Source of the DNA: Symbiodinium natans
Lineage: Eukaryota > Sar > Dinophyceae > Suessiales > Symbiodiniaceae
Direction of reading: 5' to 3'
DNA: 64,000 nt
Assembly (NCBI GenBank): GCA_905221605.1
Contig: CAJNDS010002490.1
Location: forward strand, 265,001 to 329,000
Shown: positions 26,671 to 35,292 of the stretch, piece after piece
Layout of the letters: every line of letters begins with the position of its first letter
How positions within the stretch are numbered: the first letter of the stretch is position 1
Made by a program: the position numbers and the translations under genes
The notes under the pieces: model-generated
What the model was told of the DNA's origin: nothing
The model's database searches: none
The model's input: only the letters and a program-made list of their open reading frames with translations

Positions 26671-26946
26671 ATGTCAGATATAGATGATGATATTAAAGAA
26701 ACAAAGGCAACACGATTTCAAAAGATATTAGATAAGCTAGAAGTTATTGAAAAAGCAGTTAATAAATTGAACGCTGATAAACCAAAACAAATAAACAAAA
26801 CATTAGTTAAAGATAGCGAGATGTATAAGAATAAGAGAAACGTATATATAAACAAACTTAACACGGCTGAAATCAGGTATCCAAAAAGCGAAACCTTAGA
26901 TTATTATGAAATAAAATATGATGCTGAAAATAAGGTGTATCATTGA
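26671..26946 (+). CDS. PLV hypothetical protein (91 aa)
   Basis: Acidic start (SDIDDDIKETKATRF), an amphipathic helix (QKILDKLEVIEKAVNKLNADK) and a Tyr-rich C-terminal part (LDYYEIKYDAENKVYH). Not recognised. TTTTATATAGT precedes the ATG. It precedes GIY-YIG copy 3 by 44 bp. Confidence 0.62.
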   Translation: MSDIDDDIKETKATRFQKILDKLEVIEKAVNKLNADKPKQINKTLVKDSEMYKNKRNVYINKLNTAEIRYPKSETLDYYEIKYDAENKVYH

Positions 26947-26990
26947 AATGTTTTAAGGAAAAGAAACATTAAATAACAATAAGAAACATT

Positions 26991-27644
26991 ATGACGATGG
27001 AAACAAAGCGAAAAGAATATCTTAATGGGAGAATATATTGTGTAAGGAATACTATAAACAATGCAATTTACATTGGTAGTACTTGTCAAAAATTATCTCA
27101 AAGAATGTCCTGTCATAGGTCAGATATGAATAAAACAAAAAATCAAGGGATGTTATTATATAAAGCAATGAAGGAGTTAGGGAAAGAACACTTTTATATA
27201 GAACTGGTTGAAGATTATCCATGTGAAACTATAGAACAATTGAGGAAACGTGAAAGTGAAATAGCAAGAGATAAAAATGCTGAACTAAACAAAAACATTA
27301 ATGCGCGCTCAAACAGTGAAAGATGGAAAGACTATTATGAGAGCCACAGAGAAGAACGAATACAATATGGGAAAGAATACCGTGAAGCTCGCACTGAGGA
27401 GATTAAGCAGAAAAAGAAAGATGACTATAACACAAACAAAGACAAGATATTGAAACAAGCAAAAGAACACAGGGAACAGAACAAGGAACTAATCAAGGAG
27501 CAACAGCAAACGCAGTATATTAAGCATAGAGATAAAATACTTCAACGTAAAAAGGAGTATTATGAAGCAAACAAGGCTGAAATAAATGCTCGTCGTCGTG
27601 AGACGAACAGGTTGAAGCGACAAAGTGAAAAAGAAGCAACTTAA
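26991..27644 (+). CDS. GIY-YIG endonuclease, copy 3 (217 aa)
   Basis: Domain motifs: GRIYCVRNT and AIYIGSTCQKLSQRMSCHR, then FYIELVEDYPCETIEQLRKRESEI. The long C-terminus has repeated basic/acidic helical units (EHREQNKELIKEQQ, NKDKILKQ). Most like copy 2. It converges with the DNA polymerase gene across a hairpin. A selfish nuclease is likely. Confidence 0.88.
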   Translation: MTMETKRKEYLNGRIYCVRNTINNAIYIGSTCQKLSQRMSCHRSDMNKTKNQGMLLYKAMKELGKEHFYIELVEDYPCETIEQLRKRESEIARDKNAELNKNINARSNSERWKDYYESHREERIQYGKEYREARTEEIKQKKKDDYNTNKDKILKQAKEHREQNKELIKEQQQTQYIKHRDKILQRKKEYYEANKAEINARRRETNRLKRQSEKEAT

Positions 27645-27646
27645 TT

Positions 27647-27681
27647 ATATCATTTTACTAATTATTTTAGTAAAATTATAT
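27647..27681. terminator. Hairpin between convergent GIY-YIG copy 3 and polymerase
   Basis: A 15-bp stem with one mismatch (ATTTTACTAA/TTAGTAAAAT core) around TTATT, reaching the polymerase stop codon. It is placed to serve both strands. Confidence 0.65.
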
Positions 27682-30600
27682 TATCCTTTTAAATCCGAAA
27701 TCAGGTAGTGCCCATACGGGAGACTATTTATATTATCTAAATAATATCTTTTATTGTCATAGCTACTTAATGCTTGTTTTACTTGATTTATAGAATATAT
27801 TTGATGATTTTTGCTTCTTATGCTGTTGAAACTAACAGTATCACAGCTGTTAGTTTCAAGAGTATCTTTATATTTATTGTAATTAAGTTCTTTCTTTACT
27901 TTGTGTTTTACTATTCCTTTACTCTTCTTTTCCTCTTTAACCTCGTTATGAACCTTAAAGGTATATGATTTAGGTTTTAAACCTATAAAATGAGTAATTA
28001 TTTTTCCATCCACTTCATCCTTAAATTTTCCTAGCACCTTCTTATTAGTGGCATCATAACATGTATGGTTTTTATCGTATCCGCTAAAATCCATATGTTT
28101 ATTTATTTCTTTAAAATCGTCGTATATGTCTTCTGTTTTAGTATGTATCACAAAACTATCAGTATCAGTATATATCAGTCTTACATCATCATTATACTTC
28201 TTTTTCAATACATCATAATAAAAACTATACATATGTAATTTAGATAAGTCTAAAATGCTCATTCCTATATATATTGGTTTATTTAGTTTAACTGTTTCTT
28301 TTAGTTTTTCTACTCCCACTAAGTTTTCATTAATAATATGACGATGTTTGTAAGTAGGAGCATTAACCACTTTTTGGCAACGCTCAGGTGTATCAACCAA
28401 TTCAAAGTTAATATGTTCTCTTACATTTTCCATAGTTTTTCCGAAGCAACTATTATTCATTAATTTATACATATCCTTTTCAAAGTCGCTGTTTGCCTTC
28501 TTTCTTTTTTCAGTGTTAAAATCAATCCACGGTTTTAACCATTCTTTTTGTTTAAACTGGACTACTCTATTAATCTTCTTTATCTTAAGACCCTGCTTAA
28601 GATAATACTGTAATATTTTAATATGTAATACATCATTCTCTTTGTGATTGACATTTAATATGAGTTTCTTTGTTTTTTCGTCTTTAGGCGACTGATTAAA
28701 ATGATAGGCTTTGTAAATATCTTTTTGAGTATCACTTAACATATCAGCCGTTACACTCATAATTTCAGGAGCTAGTGGATAATCAACATGCTTGTCGTGT
28801 AACTCTTTTGGATATTCTAAATCAACGTCTAAAATGTATCCAGTTCCTAAGTCGCTCCATGTTCGTATATGGTCTTCTGTAAAGTTCCCTTCAACAAATT
28901 TAATATCTTTATATGGTAGTTTTTGACACATCGCTAAGCCATAAAGATTATTAGCATCAAGGTAGTTTATATATGATGAGGGTTTGTTTTCATCATAGTC
29001 TTCTCCCATATATTTATTATTCGCTTCTGCCATTCTGTGGCTACACTGACACATTCCTCCGCGCAATCCTCTCTCTATTGTTTTATAAAGGTCTTCATTA
29101 TATATTAAGTCCAAACATATACCTGTTTTTAATAGCATAGCATCCCAAGCGAAATTAGGTAATGTATAATAATGTGCTGGGTCTAGCTCATAATCTACTA
29201 AACATTGGTTTCTAAAATTTTCAAAAACATCTGTTAATAATAACACATCGGTTTTTAAATACAAGTCATGATACTCGCCGAGGTTTTTTATGTTAAAGTG
29301 TTCCCATATATGCTTTGCTCTTTCATAGTCTTTATCGTCTATGTGTTCTTCACCTAATCTACTATAAAACTCCTTTTTATCAGGTAATGTTGTTTCATTG
29401 AATTTCTTAAACTCATTCATATAGTCATATGGATAAACACCCTTATCGGTTAATAAGTCTAAATCATAATCATCTTTAACATATTCACTGATTTTACTGT
29501 ATTTAAAATGTTGTGTCCAATCATTTCTTTTAACATTATCTTCATACTTTGTTAATTTAACCAGTTTATCTAATGATGAAGATAAGAAGCTAAAACTATC
29601 TTTAAACTCTAACTGTTTAAGACAAAAGGTTATAAATTTCTCGCTGTTTTGTGCTATTACGCTTACCTCGTCTTTTTTAGTGTTTAATTTATCAAGATGA
29701 GATATAACTAAATGAGCATCATAGTTTTTAAGATTATGAAAAAATATAGGTATTTTAAAGTATTTGAAACAATAGTCTAAATTACATTTATGATGTGCTG
29801 GTCCTCTGTATTTTCCTGTAAAATGGCAATGGTCTTTAACTTTTGTTTTTGCTTTAACATTTGGGTCAAATCTACCATTACAAATAAAACATTTCTTCGC
29901 TTTTCTGTGTCGTTCTTCTTCTTCATCTGTTAGTTTCTCCATGTCTTTTGGATTATCCATTACATCAAATATTTCTTCTCTTATCTCGTTCATCGTCTTA
30001 CAAAATACGTCCATACAATCTTCACCTCTGTATAAATATGGTTTAGCTTCTCCTGTTATTGAATTAACAACATTAAGCATAAAACCTGATGGAATATGAT
30101 TTTGATATGTCCCCTTTATTCCTTCATTCGTTAAGGTTGTTAAACATTCAAAATCTCCGTAAATAACATAAGGACATTTTAATTTCTTGTAGTGCTTTTG
30201 AAAACTCATTTTTTCTTTTTCCTCTGGCATCTCTATCGCTTGAACCTCATTAGCCATACAACCTTTTAATAAATGAGCTTGCAATAAGTTCTCTTTTGTA
30301 AATCCTTTTTGACAATATTGACAATAAAATTGTTTATTTGTTTTACTATTTGTTTGACCTCCTAAAAGTCTTGAGTAGTCTTTAATTAAAACATAATGGT
30401 TTTTATTATCTTCATCAAGTCTTAATAAATTGATTTGGGTTTGTTATTTTCGTTACTTTATCAACTCTTATTTTATCTACATCTGTATCAATTGTATAAA
30501 CATTTACTGATATAGTTTCACCATTCACCTCTTCAAACTTATCTATATCTTCGTTACATGCTGGGAACTCTACACCGTCCCATTTTATGAAATTATCATT

Positions 30601-31455
30601 TTCTAAATACTTGTTATAGTGATATAATCGTTCAGGATGGTCTTTTTTATATATTTCATGAAACTTACACCATACACAATATTTAAAACATAGATTATCA
30701 TAATTTTTAATATTAATACATGCCTTTTTTAATGAAACCCAGCGCGGTAATTCAATATATTGTCCTGCTCTTGTTGGGTCATACTTGTCATGATGAATAG
30801 TGATTTTATTGACTTTCTTTAATCTTAATCCTGATTTTTTAAGTTGTTTATTTTCAAGAGTTATTTGAATATCATTTCCTACATTATTAATTTCTTTGTT
30901 TAAATCCTCTTCATTTAATATATTATATCTTCTGCTTCTGATAGTTGTTAAAAATGTTTCTCCTTCTCCCACACCATCAAGAGTATCAACATATTCTAAA
31001 ACAAATTCAACATCAATTAGTAGTTTCATACTCTTATGTTTGTTTAAAAACTCTCTTAATCGTGATTTTTGATAATATATATGCCCTAAACCTTTTAAGC
31101 CTTCTTTCTCAATATCAATGATAGAATAGGTGTTGGCATATCGTTTTAAAGCACTAAAATTATCAGTTCTTTTTCCAAATGTTGATATAGCATATCGTTT
31201 TAAATTCTTTCTAACTCTAACTCCTTTACTAGCCTTATCTAAAATCTCAAACCGTTTAAAAGCTGGTGTTTTACTAATTTTATTTAATTGTTTTTTCAGT
31301 TTCCCTGTGAAGGGCTTTTCTTTATCATACTTATATTGTGTCCCATCAATTACAATCTGTTTTAACTCTTTTCCTTTTTTAGTCTTTTTTATTTCACCTA
31401 ATCGGCTACTTAATGTGTATCGCATTGCGGTTTTTAGGGCGTCCTGCTCTGCCAT
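27681..31455 (-). pseudogene. pPolB: Protein-primed family-B DNA polymerase, frameshifted
   Basis: Replicates the linear viral genome. The frame starting at 31455 (MAEQDALKTAMRY) stops at 30415. The +1 frame takes over from about 30437 and runs to 27681, giving roughly 1,257 aa in all. Visible in the second part: a Cys finger (FYCQYCQKGF) just before the Met at 30284; exonuclease motifs YGDFE, FHNLKNYDAH and YLKTD; an HNH-like Cys/His knuckle (CFIC...DHCHFTGKYRG..HHKC); RGG; motif A YLDANNLYG; motif B KLMNNSCFGK; motif C YTDTDS. The shift lies at a CCC run, where one surplus base would account for it. It is a dead gene, a sequencing error or programmed +1 frameshifting. The start is supported by an ACTTAAAG box at 31456-31483. 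Confidence 0.88.
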
Positions 31456-31483
31456 TAGGGTATAAGGTGGCTTCCCTTTAAGT
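31456..31483 (-). promoter_or_regulatory. ACTTAAAG promoter box of the polymerase
   Basis: Reads ACTTAAAGGGAAGCCACC then TTATACCCTA before the ATG at 31455. Very close to the box before 33083 (ACTTAAAGGGAAAACACC then TTAG). It argues against starting the polymerase at Met codons further upstream inside the 22-bp repeats. Confidence 0.62.
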
Positions 31484-31528
31484 GCTTTTGGTGTTGCACC
31501 CTCCCTCTGGTGTTGTGGGCTGGTTCTG

Positions 31529-31800
31529 GGACATGTATTCAAGTACATAGGTGTATGTATTCCAATACATAGGTGCATGTATTCCAATACATAGGTGTAT
31601 GTATTCCAATACATAGGTGTATGTATTCCAATACATAGGTGTATGTATTCCGATACATAGGTGTATGTATTCCAATACATAGATGCATGTATTCCAAGAC
31701 ATAGGTGTATGTATTCCGATACATTGGTGTATGTATTCCAATACATAGTATGCCAATACATAGGTGTATGTATTCCAATACATAGTATGCCAATACATAT
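31529..31800. repeat. 22-bp palindromic tandem repeat array A
   Basis: About ten imperfect 22-bp units of the form AATACATAGGTGTATGTATTCC, two shortened to 15 bp near the right end. Each full unit is itself a near-palindrome (AATACATA/TATGTATT around GGTG). It lies between the divergent polymerase and GIY-YIG copy 4 genes. The repeats are open in several frames, giving spurious Tyr/His-rich translations. Confidence 0.85.
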
Positions 31801-31876
31801 ATGGTGGTGTTCTTATACATATTGATAAAGTCCCTGAAGCTGTCTAAAGAAAAGGCATAATAAGAGAAATAGAGGA

Positions 31877-32491
31877 ATGAACAAATATCAGAATGGCAAA
31901 ATCTATAAAATCGTTGATGTAGGATATAACAAATGCTATATAGGAAGCACTTGTGAAAAATTGAGTAAAAGAATGGCTCATCATAGACAAAAGCATAATG
32001 CTTTTTTGAGAAACAATTCATATTTTACATCATCGTTTAAGCTCTTTCAAGAATTTGGGTTAGAAAATTGTAAAATTGAACTTATTGAAAACTATGCTTG
32101 TGAATGTAGGGAAGAATTGCTACGCAGAGAAGGACATTACATAAAGCAAAATGATTGTGTAAATACGGTGGTTGCTGGTAGAACTGACGAAGAATACAGA
32201 AATGACAATAGGGAAAAAGTTAATGAAGCAAGAAGGGAAAGATATTCTAGAAGCAAGATTGAGGACAAAGAAAAGGTCATTGAACAAAGAAGAGAAGAAT
32301 ATTCTAGAAACAAAGACAAATACAAAGCTTACTATGAACAGAACAAAGAAAGGATTTTAGAAGACAAGCAGATTAAAATTAAATGTCCTGCTTGTAAGCG
32401 TGAGATTTCTAAAGGTTTTTTGACCCTACATAATAAATGCAACAAGCATTTAAAGAACCTACAAGCAGAAAACCAGTCTTATACCTGTTGA
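31877..32491 (+). CDS. GIY-YIG endonuclease with C-terminal zinc finger, copy 4 (204 aa)
   Basis: N-terminal nuclease motifs KIYKIVDVGYNKCYIGST and KRMAHHRQK, then CKIELIENYACECREELLRREGHYI. The Lys/Glu/Arg linker is shorter than in the other copies. It ends in a separate finger, C-P-A-C with downstream H and C/H ligands (KCPACKREISKGFLTLHNKCNKHL), absent from the other three. Closest to copy 1 in the nuclease domain (YNKCYIGSTCE shared). The TAAAGAAAAGGCATAATAAG segment upstream resembles that of copy 1. It sits between two 22-bp repeat arrays; the stop codon is part of the first unit of array B. Confidence 0.86.
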   Translation: MNKYQNGKIYKIVDVGYNKCYIGSTCEKLSKRMAHHRQKHNAFLRNNSYFTSSFKLFQEFGLENCKIELIENYACECREELLRREGHYIKQNDCVNTVVAGRTDEEYRNDNREKVNEARRERYSRSKIEDKEKVIEQRREEYSRNKDKYKAYYEQNKERILEDKQIKIKCPACKREISKGFLTLHNKCNKHLKNLQAENQSYTC

Positions 32492-32656
32492 AAACCAATC
32501 TTGAAATTCCTGAAAACCAATCTTGAAAATCATGAAAACCAATCTCGGTAGAATTATTTTTACTGCCATGGTATAATTATTATACTGCCACGGTATAATT
32601 AATATACTGCCACGGTATAATTATTATACTGCCACGGTAGAATTATTATACCGCAA
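32489..32656. repeat. 22-bp periodic repeat arrays B and C
   Basis: TGAAAACCAATCT recurs at 32489, 32511 and 32533. ACTGCCAYGGTATAATTATT recurs at 32562, 32584, 32606 and 32628, with a degenerate unit at 32650. Both motifs have a spacing of exactly 22 bp, as in array A, although the sequences differ. This is the gap between GIY-YIG copy 4 and the DUF5754-like gene. Confidence 0.85.
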
Positions 32657-32681
32657 TATTATAAATATCTATTGTATTAAT

Positions 32682-32975
32682 ATGACTGAAGTTATACTGA
32701 AAAAATCATCTAAAACAGGAAAGAAATATGACGCTGTCATTGATGGTAAAAAGACGGTTTCTTTTGGCGCCACAGGTTATAGTGATTTTACTAAGCACAA
32801 AGACGAAGAAAGAAAACAAAGATACATAGCAAGACACGGTGCTACACAAACATTTACAAACATACAGAAACCGCAGACTTGGGCGAGATACATTTTATGG
32901 GAAAAGAAAACAATACCAGAAGCAGTTAAGAATATGGAGAAGAAATTTAATATAAATATAAAAATGAAGAAATGA
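32682..32975 (+). CDS. DUF5754-like protein (97 aa)
   Basis: Contains the pattern KKSSKTGKKYDAVIDGKKTVSFGATGYSDFTKHKDEERKQRYIARHG...ARYILWEKKTIPEAVKNMEKKF. This matches what I recall of DUF5754, small basic proteins found in giant viruses, virophages and PLVs. Function unknown; the basic charge suggests nucleic-acid association. The intact frame is followed by a hairpin at 32992-33017. Confidence 0.75.
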   Translation: MTEVILKKSSKTGKKYDAVIDGKKTVSFGATGYSDFTKHKDEERKQRYIARHGATQTFTNIQKPQTWARYILWEKKTIPEAVKNMEKKFNINIKMKK

Positions 32976-32983
32976 TTAAGCCT

Positions 32984-33041
32984 AAACAAATATTTATAAT
33001 ATTAGTTTATTATAAATCTTTGGTAAATCGTGTGAGGTGGG
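32984..33041 (-). repeat. Internal partial copy of the TIR inner edge
   Basis: These 58 bp match the innermost part of the right TIR (from 33376) in direct orientation, including the ATTTATAATA/TATTATAAAT hairpin (32992-33017) and the GTGAGGTGGGC segment. The zinc-finger gene 33083-33283 lies between the two copies. Confidence 0.7.
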
Positions 33042-33048
33042 CAAAAGT

Positions 33049-33082
33049 ACTTAAAGGGAAAACACCTTAGAATAGTAAGAGA
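33049..33082 (+). promoter_or_regulatory. ACTTAAAG promoter box of the 66-aa gene
   Basis: Reads ACTTAAAGGGAAAACACC then TTAGAATAGTAAGAGA directly before the ATG at 33083. Its downstream half also resembles the boxes at 12261 and 12790. Confidence 0.62.
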
Positions 33083-33283
33083 ATGAGCAAGAAAGAACCG
33101 CTTTGTAGGTTTATTAATTGTGATATCTGTGGTGAAACATTAAGTAAATCAAGCTATAATAAACACCTTAAAACAAAGGAGCATATCAAGAACCAACAAA
33201 TAAAAACACAAAATGAAATAGAACAAGAATACAAAGAAAAAGAACCCAAAGGACTAGCAAAATTATATACAATTATGCATTAA
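33083..33283 (+). CDS. PLV small C2H2 zinc-finger protein (66 aa)
   Basis: Finger C13-x2-C16-x11-H28-x5-H34 (CDICGETLSKSSYNKHLKTKEH), then a Lys/Gln/Glu-rich helix. It lies at the extreme right end, between two copies of the TIR inner edge, with its own promoter box and a CATTAATA/TATTAATG hairpin on its stop codon. A nucleic-acid-binding regulator is plausible. Confidence 0.72.
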   Translation: MSKKEPLCRFINCDICGETLSKSSYNKHLKTKEHIKNQQIKTQNEIEQEYKEKEPKGLAKLYTIMH

Positions 33284-33297
33284 TAATACTATTAATG
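33278..33297 (+). terminator. 8-bp stem hairpin at the 66-aa gene stop
   Basis: CATTAATA/TATTAATG around ATAC; it includes the stop codon at 33281-33283. Confidence 0.5.
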
Positions 33298-33375
33298 ACT
33301 ACAATAACCCACCAACATAAAAAAAAAAAAAAACTTTAGAAACCCTGAAACCCTGAACCTAAATTCTAACAAACT

Positions 33376-33767
33376 AAACAAATATTTATAATATTAATTT
33401 ATTATAAATCTTTGGTAAAGTCTTTGAGGTGGGCTAGTCCCAGAAAACGGTTGAGGCGATATGATGAAGGATGAAAACGAATTAGGGGACGATGTTGAGA
33501 AACGAAAAAAATGAATTTATAGATACTTAAACTTTTATTGGGATGAGAAACGGATGAGGTGACGATGTTGATGATGAGGTGGAAGACGAAACGAGAGAGC
33601 GGGACAAAACAATGATAACGGATGAGGTGACGATGATGATGAAAACGAAGAAGATGAACATGTAAGAGAACGGATGAGGTGGCTATATAGGGTAGGGCAA
33701 GGTCTCAGAACATACCCCCCAGACCATACCCAGCAACACCTCAGAAACAACTTTTATCCTATTTTTT
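33376..33767 (-). repeat. Right terminal inverted repeat of the PLV
   Basis: Inverted partner of 11246-11637, with equal length. Its inner 58 bp recur as a direct copy at 32984-33041, so the right end has a stuttered inner edge. Just inside it (33338-33375) is an A-run followed by two degenerate telomere-like units. Confidence 0.93.
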
Positions 33768-33789
33768 CCCCTCCCCCCCCCCCACCAAC

Positions 33790-33876
33790 TTTGGCATCCT
33801 TTTACCTAACGAACGCGTTTTTAACCTTTCTCTATGCTCCAGCGGGGTCGGCGGCTTGAGCCGGAGGCTCTTAAAT
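33790..33876 (+). repeat. Right half of the interrupted host target repeat
   Basis: Sequence from TTTGGCATCC to GGCTCTTAAAT, nearly identical to 62234-62320. With 11045-11154 it rebuilds the unoccupied arrangement seen at 62 kb. Confidence 0.85.
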
Positions 33877-34665
33877 CCGGCCCCCGCGCCGCCCGTGGTC
33901 CAGGGCGGAGCCCGCGTCGCACTAAAGCGCTAGCTTTAAGGGGCGAGCGCCCGAGCCGCCGACCCCGCCCAAAATTGCTTCAAATTCGCGCGGGGCCCTT
34001 CGAAAGGCCTCCGAAACGGCATCCAAGGGGACGCAACACGCGGTGGTGCGAAAAGCACGAAAACCTCGTAAAAGCCATGGGTTTTTACGAAAAACCGAGG
34101 CCACAAAACACCCGCAGCACCCCATTAAACCCTCACGGGCGCGCATCATCGACCCTAGCTTTTCACATGGGGCGCACGCCAGGCCGAAACCATGTTTTTC
34201 AAGGTTTGGGGGGGGTACCGGAAGCCCAAAACCAGGCGAGCATCATGAGCATCAGCAGCCCTTGCCCGCGGACCCAAGGCAAGAAAAAACGCTGAAAAAC
34301 GCTGAAATCACCGTAAATACCGTGTTTTTATGAGGGTTTTCACGCGTGCCTCCGACCCCCACCCTTGTTGCCCTTGACCCGCCCCCAAAGTGCGCATCAT
34401 CGAAACCCACGTCGGGGGGGGGGTCTGCTGATGCTGCTGATGCACGGGGGTCCGGGGCATCAGCGAGCCATCGTTTCTCATGTGGGCTTCGTGGGCCTCC
34501 GGGCCCACGGCCCAGAGACCCAGCTGATGCTCATGATGCTCGGTTTGGGGGGGCAGAAAACCTCGTAAATACCGAGTGTTTTGTGGGTCCACGTAAAAAC
34601 GCCCCTAAAATCGCTCATTTTACGCGCTCGAACGGCTTCGTGCCTACAAAACACCCGAACAGCAG

Positions 34666-34697
34666 GACCCCGAATGCCCTTAAGGGCATTCGGGGTC
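34666..34697. repeat. Perfect 32-bp palindrome
   Basis: Arms GACCCCGAATGCCCTT and its exact complement, centred at 34681/34682. It can form a 16-bp cruciform or hairpin. Confidence 0.85.
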
Positions 34698-34942
34698 TTG
34701 CGTTTGGGGGTTTCGTGGGCACGCAAGCGTTCAAGCACATACAATCGGCGTGTTTAAGGGGGTTTTGGATGGCCTGGGGGAGGCCGCTGATGCTCATGAT
34801 GCTCCCTTTCCTGGGTCCCAAAAGGCTTCCCAAGCCCAAAAACACGTGTTTACAGCGTTTTCTGAAGGTTTTTCGAAGGCAAAACGCATGCATAGAATGC
34901 TTTTAAGGCCCCCAAACCAACCCCACTGATGCTCCTGATGCC

Positions 34943-34969
34943 GCGCGCGCGCGCGCGCGCGCAGGGGGG

Positions 34970-35019
<50 letters not shown>
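34943..35019 (+). repeat. CG-dinucleotide run followed by a long G-tract
   Basis: A run of alternating CG, a short AGGGGGGC bridge and about 50 consecutive G residues. It could adopt Z-DNA and G-quadruplex forms; assembly length is likely unreliable. Confidence 0.8.
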
Positions 35020-35020
<1 letters not shown>

Positions 35021-35292
35021 AGGGAGGGGTGGCGAAGGCAGGAGAAAGAGAGACAGAGAGAAGGAGAGGACAAAGACACGGGAAAGACAAGACAGTGCCA
35101 AGGTTCAAGGTTTCGTGCTTTGGGGGGCGGGGGCCGGCCCGTGCCGCTAGGCCTGAAATTCAGGGCTACCAACTGCTCCAAGGGAAGCTGCACGGCCCCT
35201 CTGAAAATGGCCCCCTGACCTTCTTTAAAGGGGTCTGAAGTATGGGCCCGTGGGGTTTAGGGTTTGGGGTTTAGGGTAAGATGGTCCCGACT

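Larger units (their letters stand above)
11246..33767. mobile_element. Integrated Polinton/Maverick-like virus (PLV), 22.5 kb
   Basis: Seen: an AT-rich block with sharp edges, bounded by inverted copies of a 392-bp repeat, in telomere-repeat-rich host DNA. It encodes a double-jelly-roll capsid protein, penton protein, packaging ATPase, rve integrase and protein-primed DNA polymerase B. Known: this set defines Polintons and Polinton-like viruses of protists. A capsid maturation protease and a helicase/primase were not recognised. The host target is a repeat that also occurs uninterrupted at 62086-62320; comparison places the insertion within GGCGGTTT^GGCATCC, with at most TTT shared by both junctions. 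C/G-rich filler lies outside each TIR (11155-11245 and 33768-33789). At least two core genes are broken, so this is probably a decaying provirus. Confidence 0.93.
33877..35292. repeat. GC-rich satellite-like region right of the virus
   Basis: Degenerate units of about 270 bp marked by exact GCTGATGCTCATGATGCT repeats (34239 inverse, 34523, 34786; a weaker one at 34925) and by AAAACCTCGTAAA and TTTTTACG motifs. A perfect 32-bp palindrome lies at 34666-34697. (CG)n at about 34943-34962 is followed by a G-tract of about 50 nt (34971-35019) and an AGAGA-rich stretch. Long open frames here are low-complexity by-products of GC content; no gene is supported. Confidence 0.6.

Noticed and set aside
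31456-31761. N-terminal extension of the polymerase through Tyr/His/Ile repeats
   Set aside because: It is translation of the 22-bp palindromic array, which is open in several frames; a promoter box directly precedes the Met at 31455.
31529-32656. CRISPR-like array
   Set aside because: Units are contiguous 22-mers with no unique spacers and no Cas genes; the host is eukaryotic.
33834-34906. Long open frames (153 and 186 aa) right of the virus
   Set aside because: They run through GC-rich satellite units in several frames on both strands, with Arg/Pro-rich low complexity and no family.
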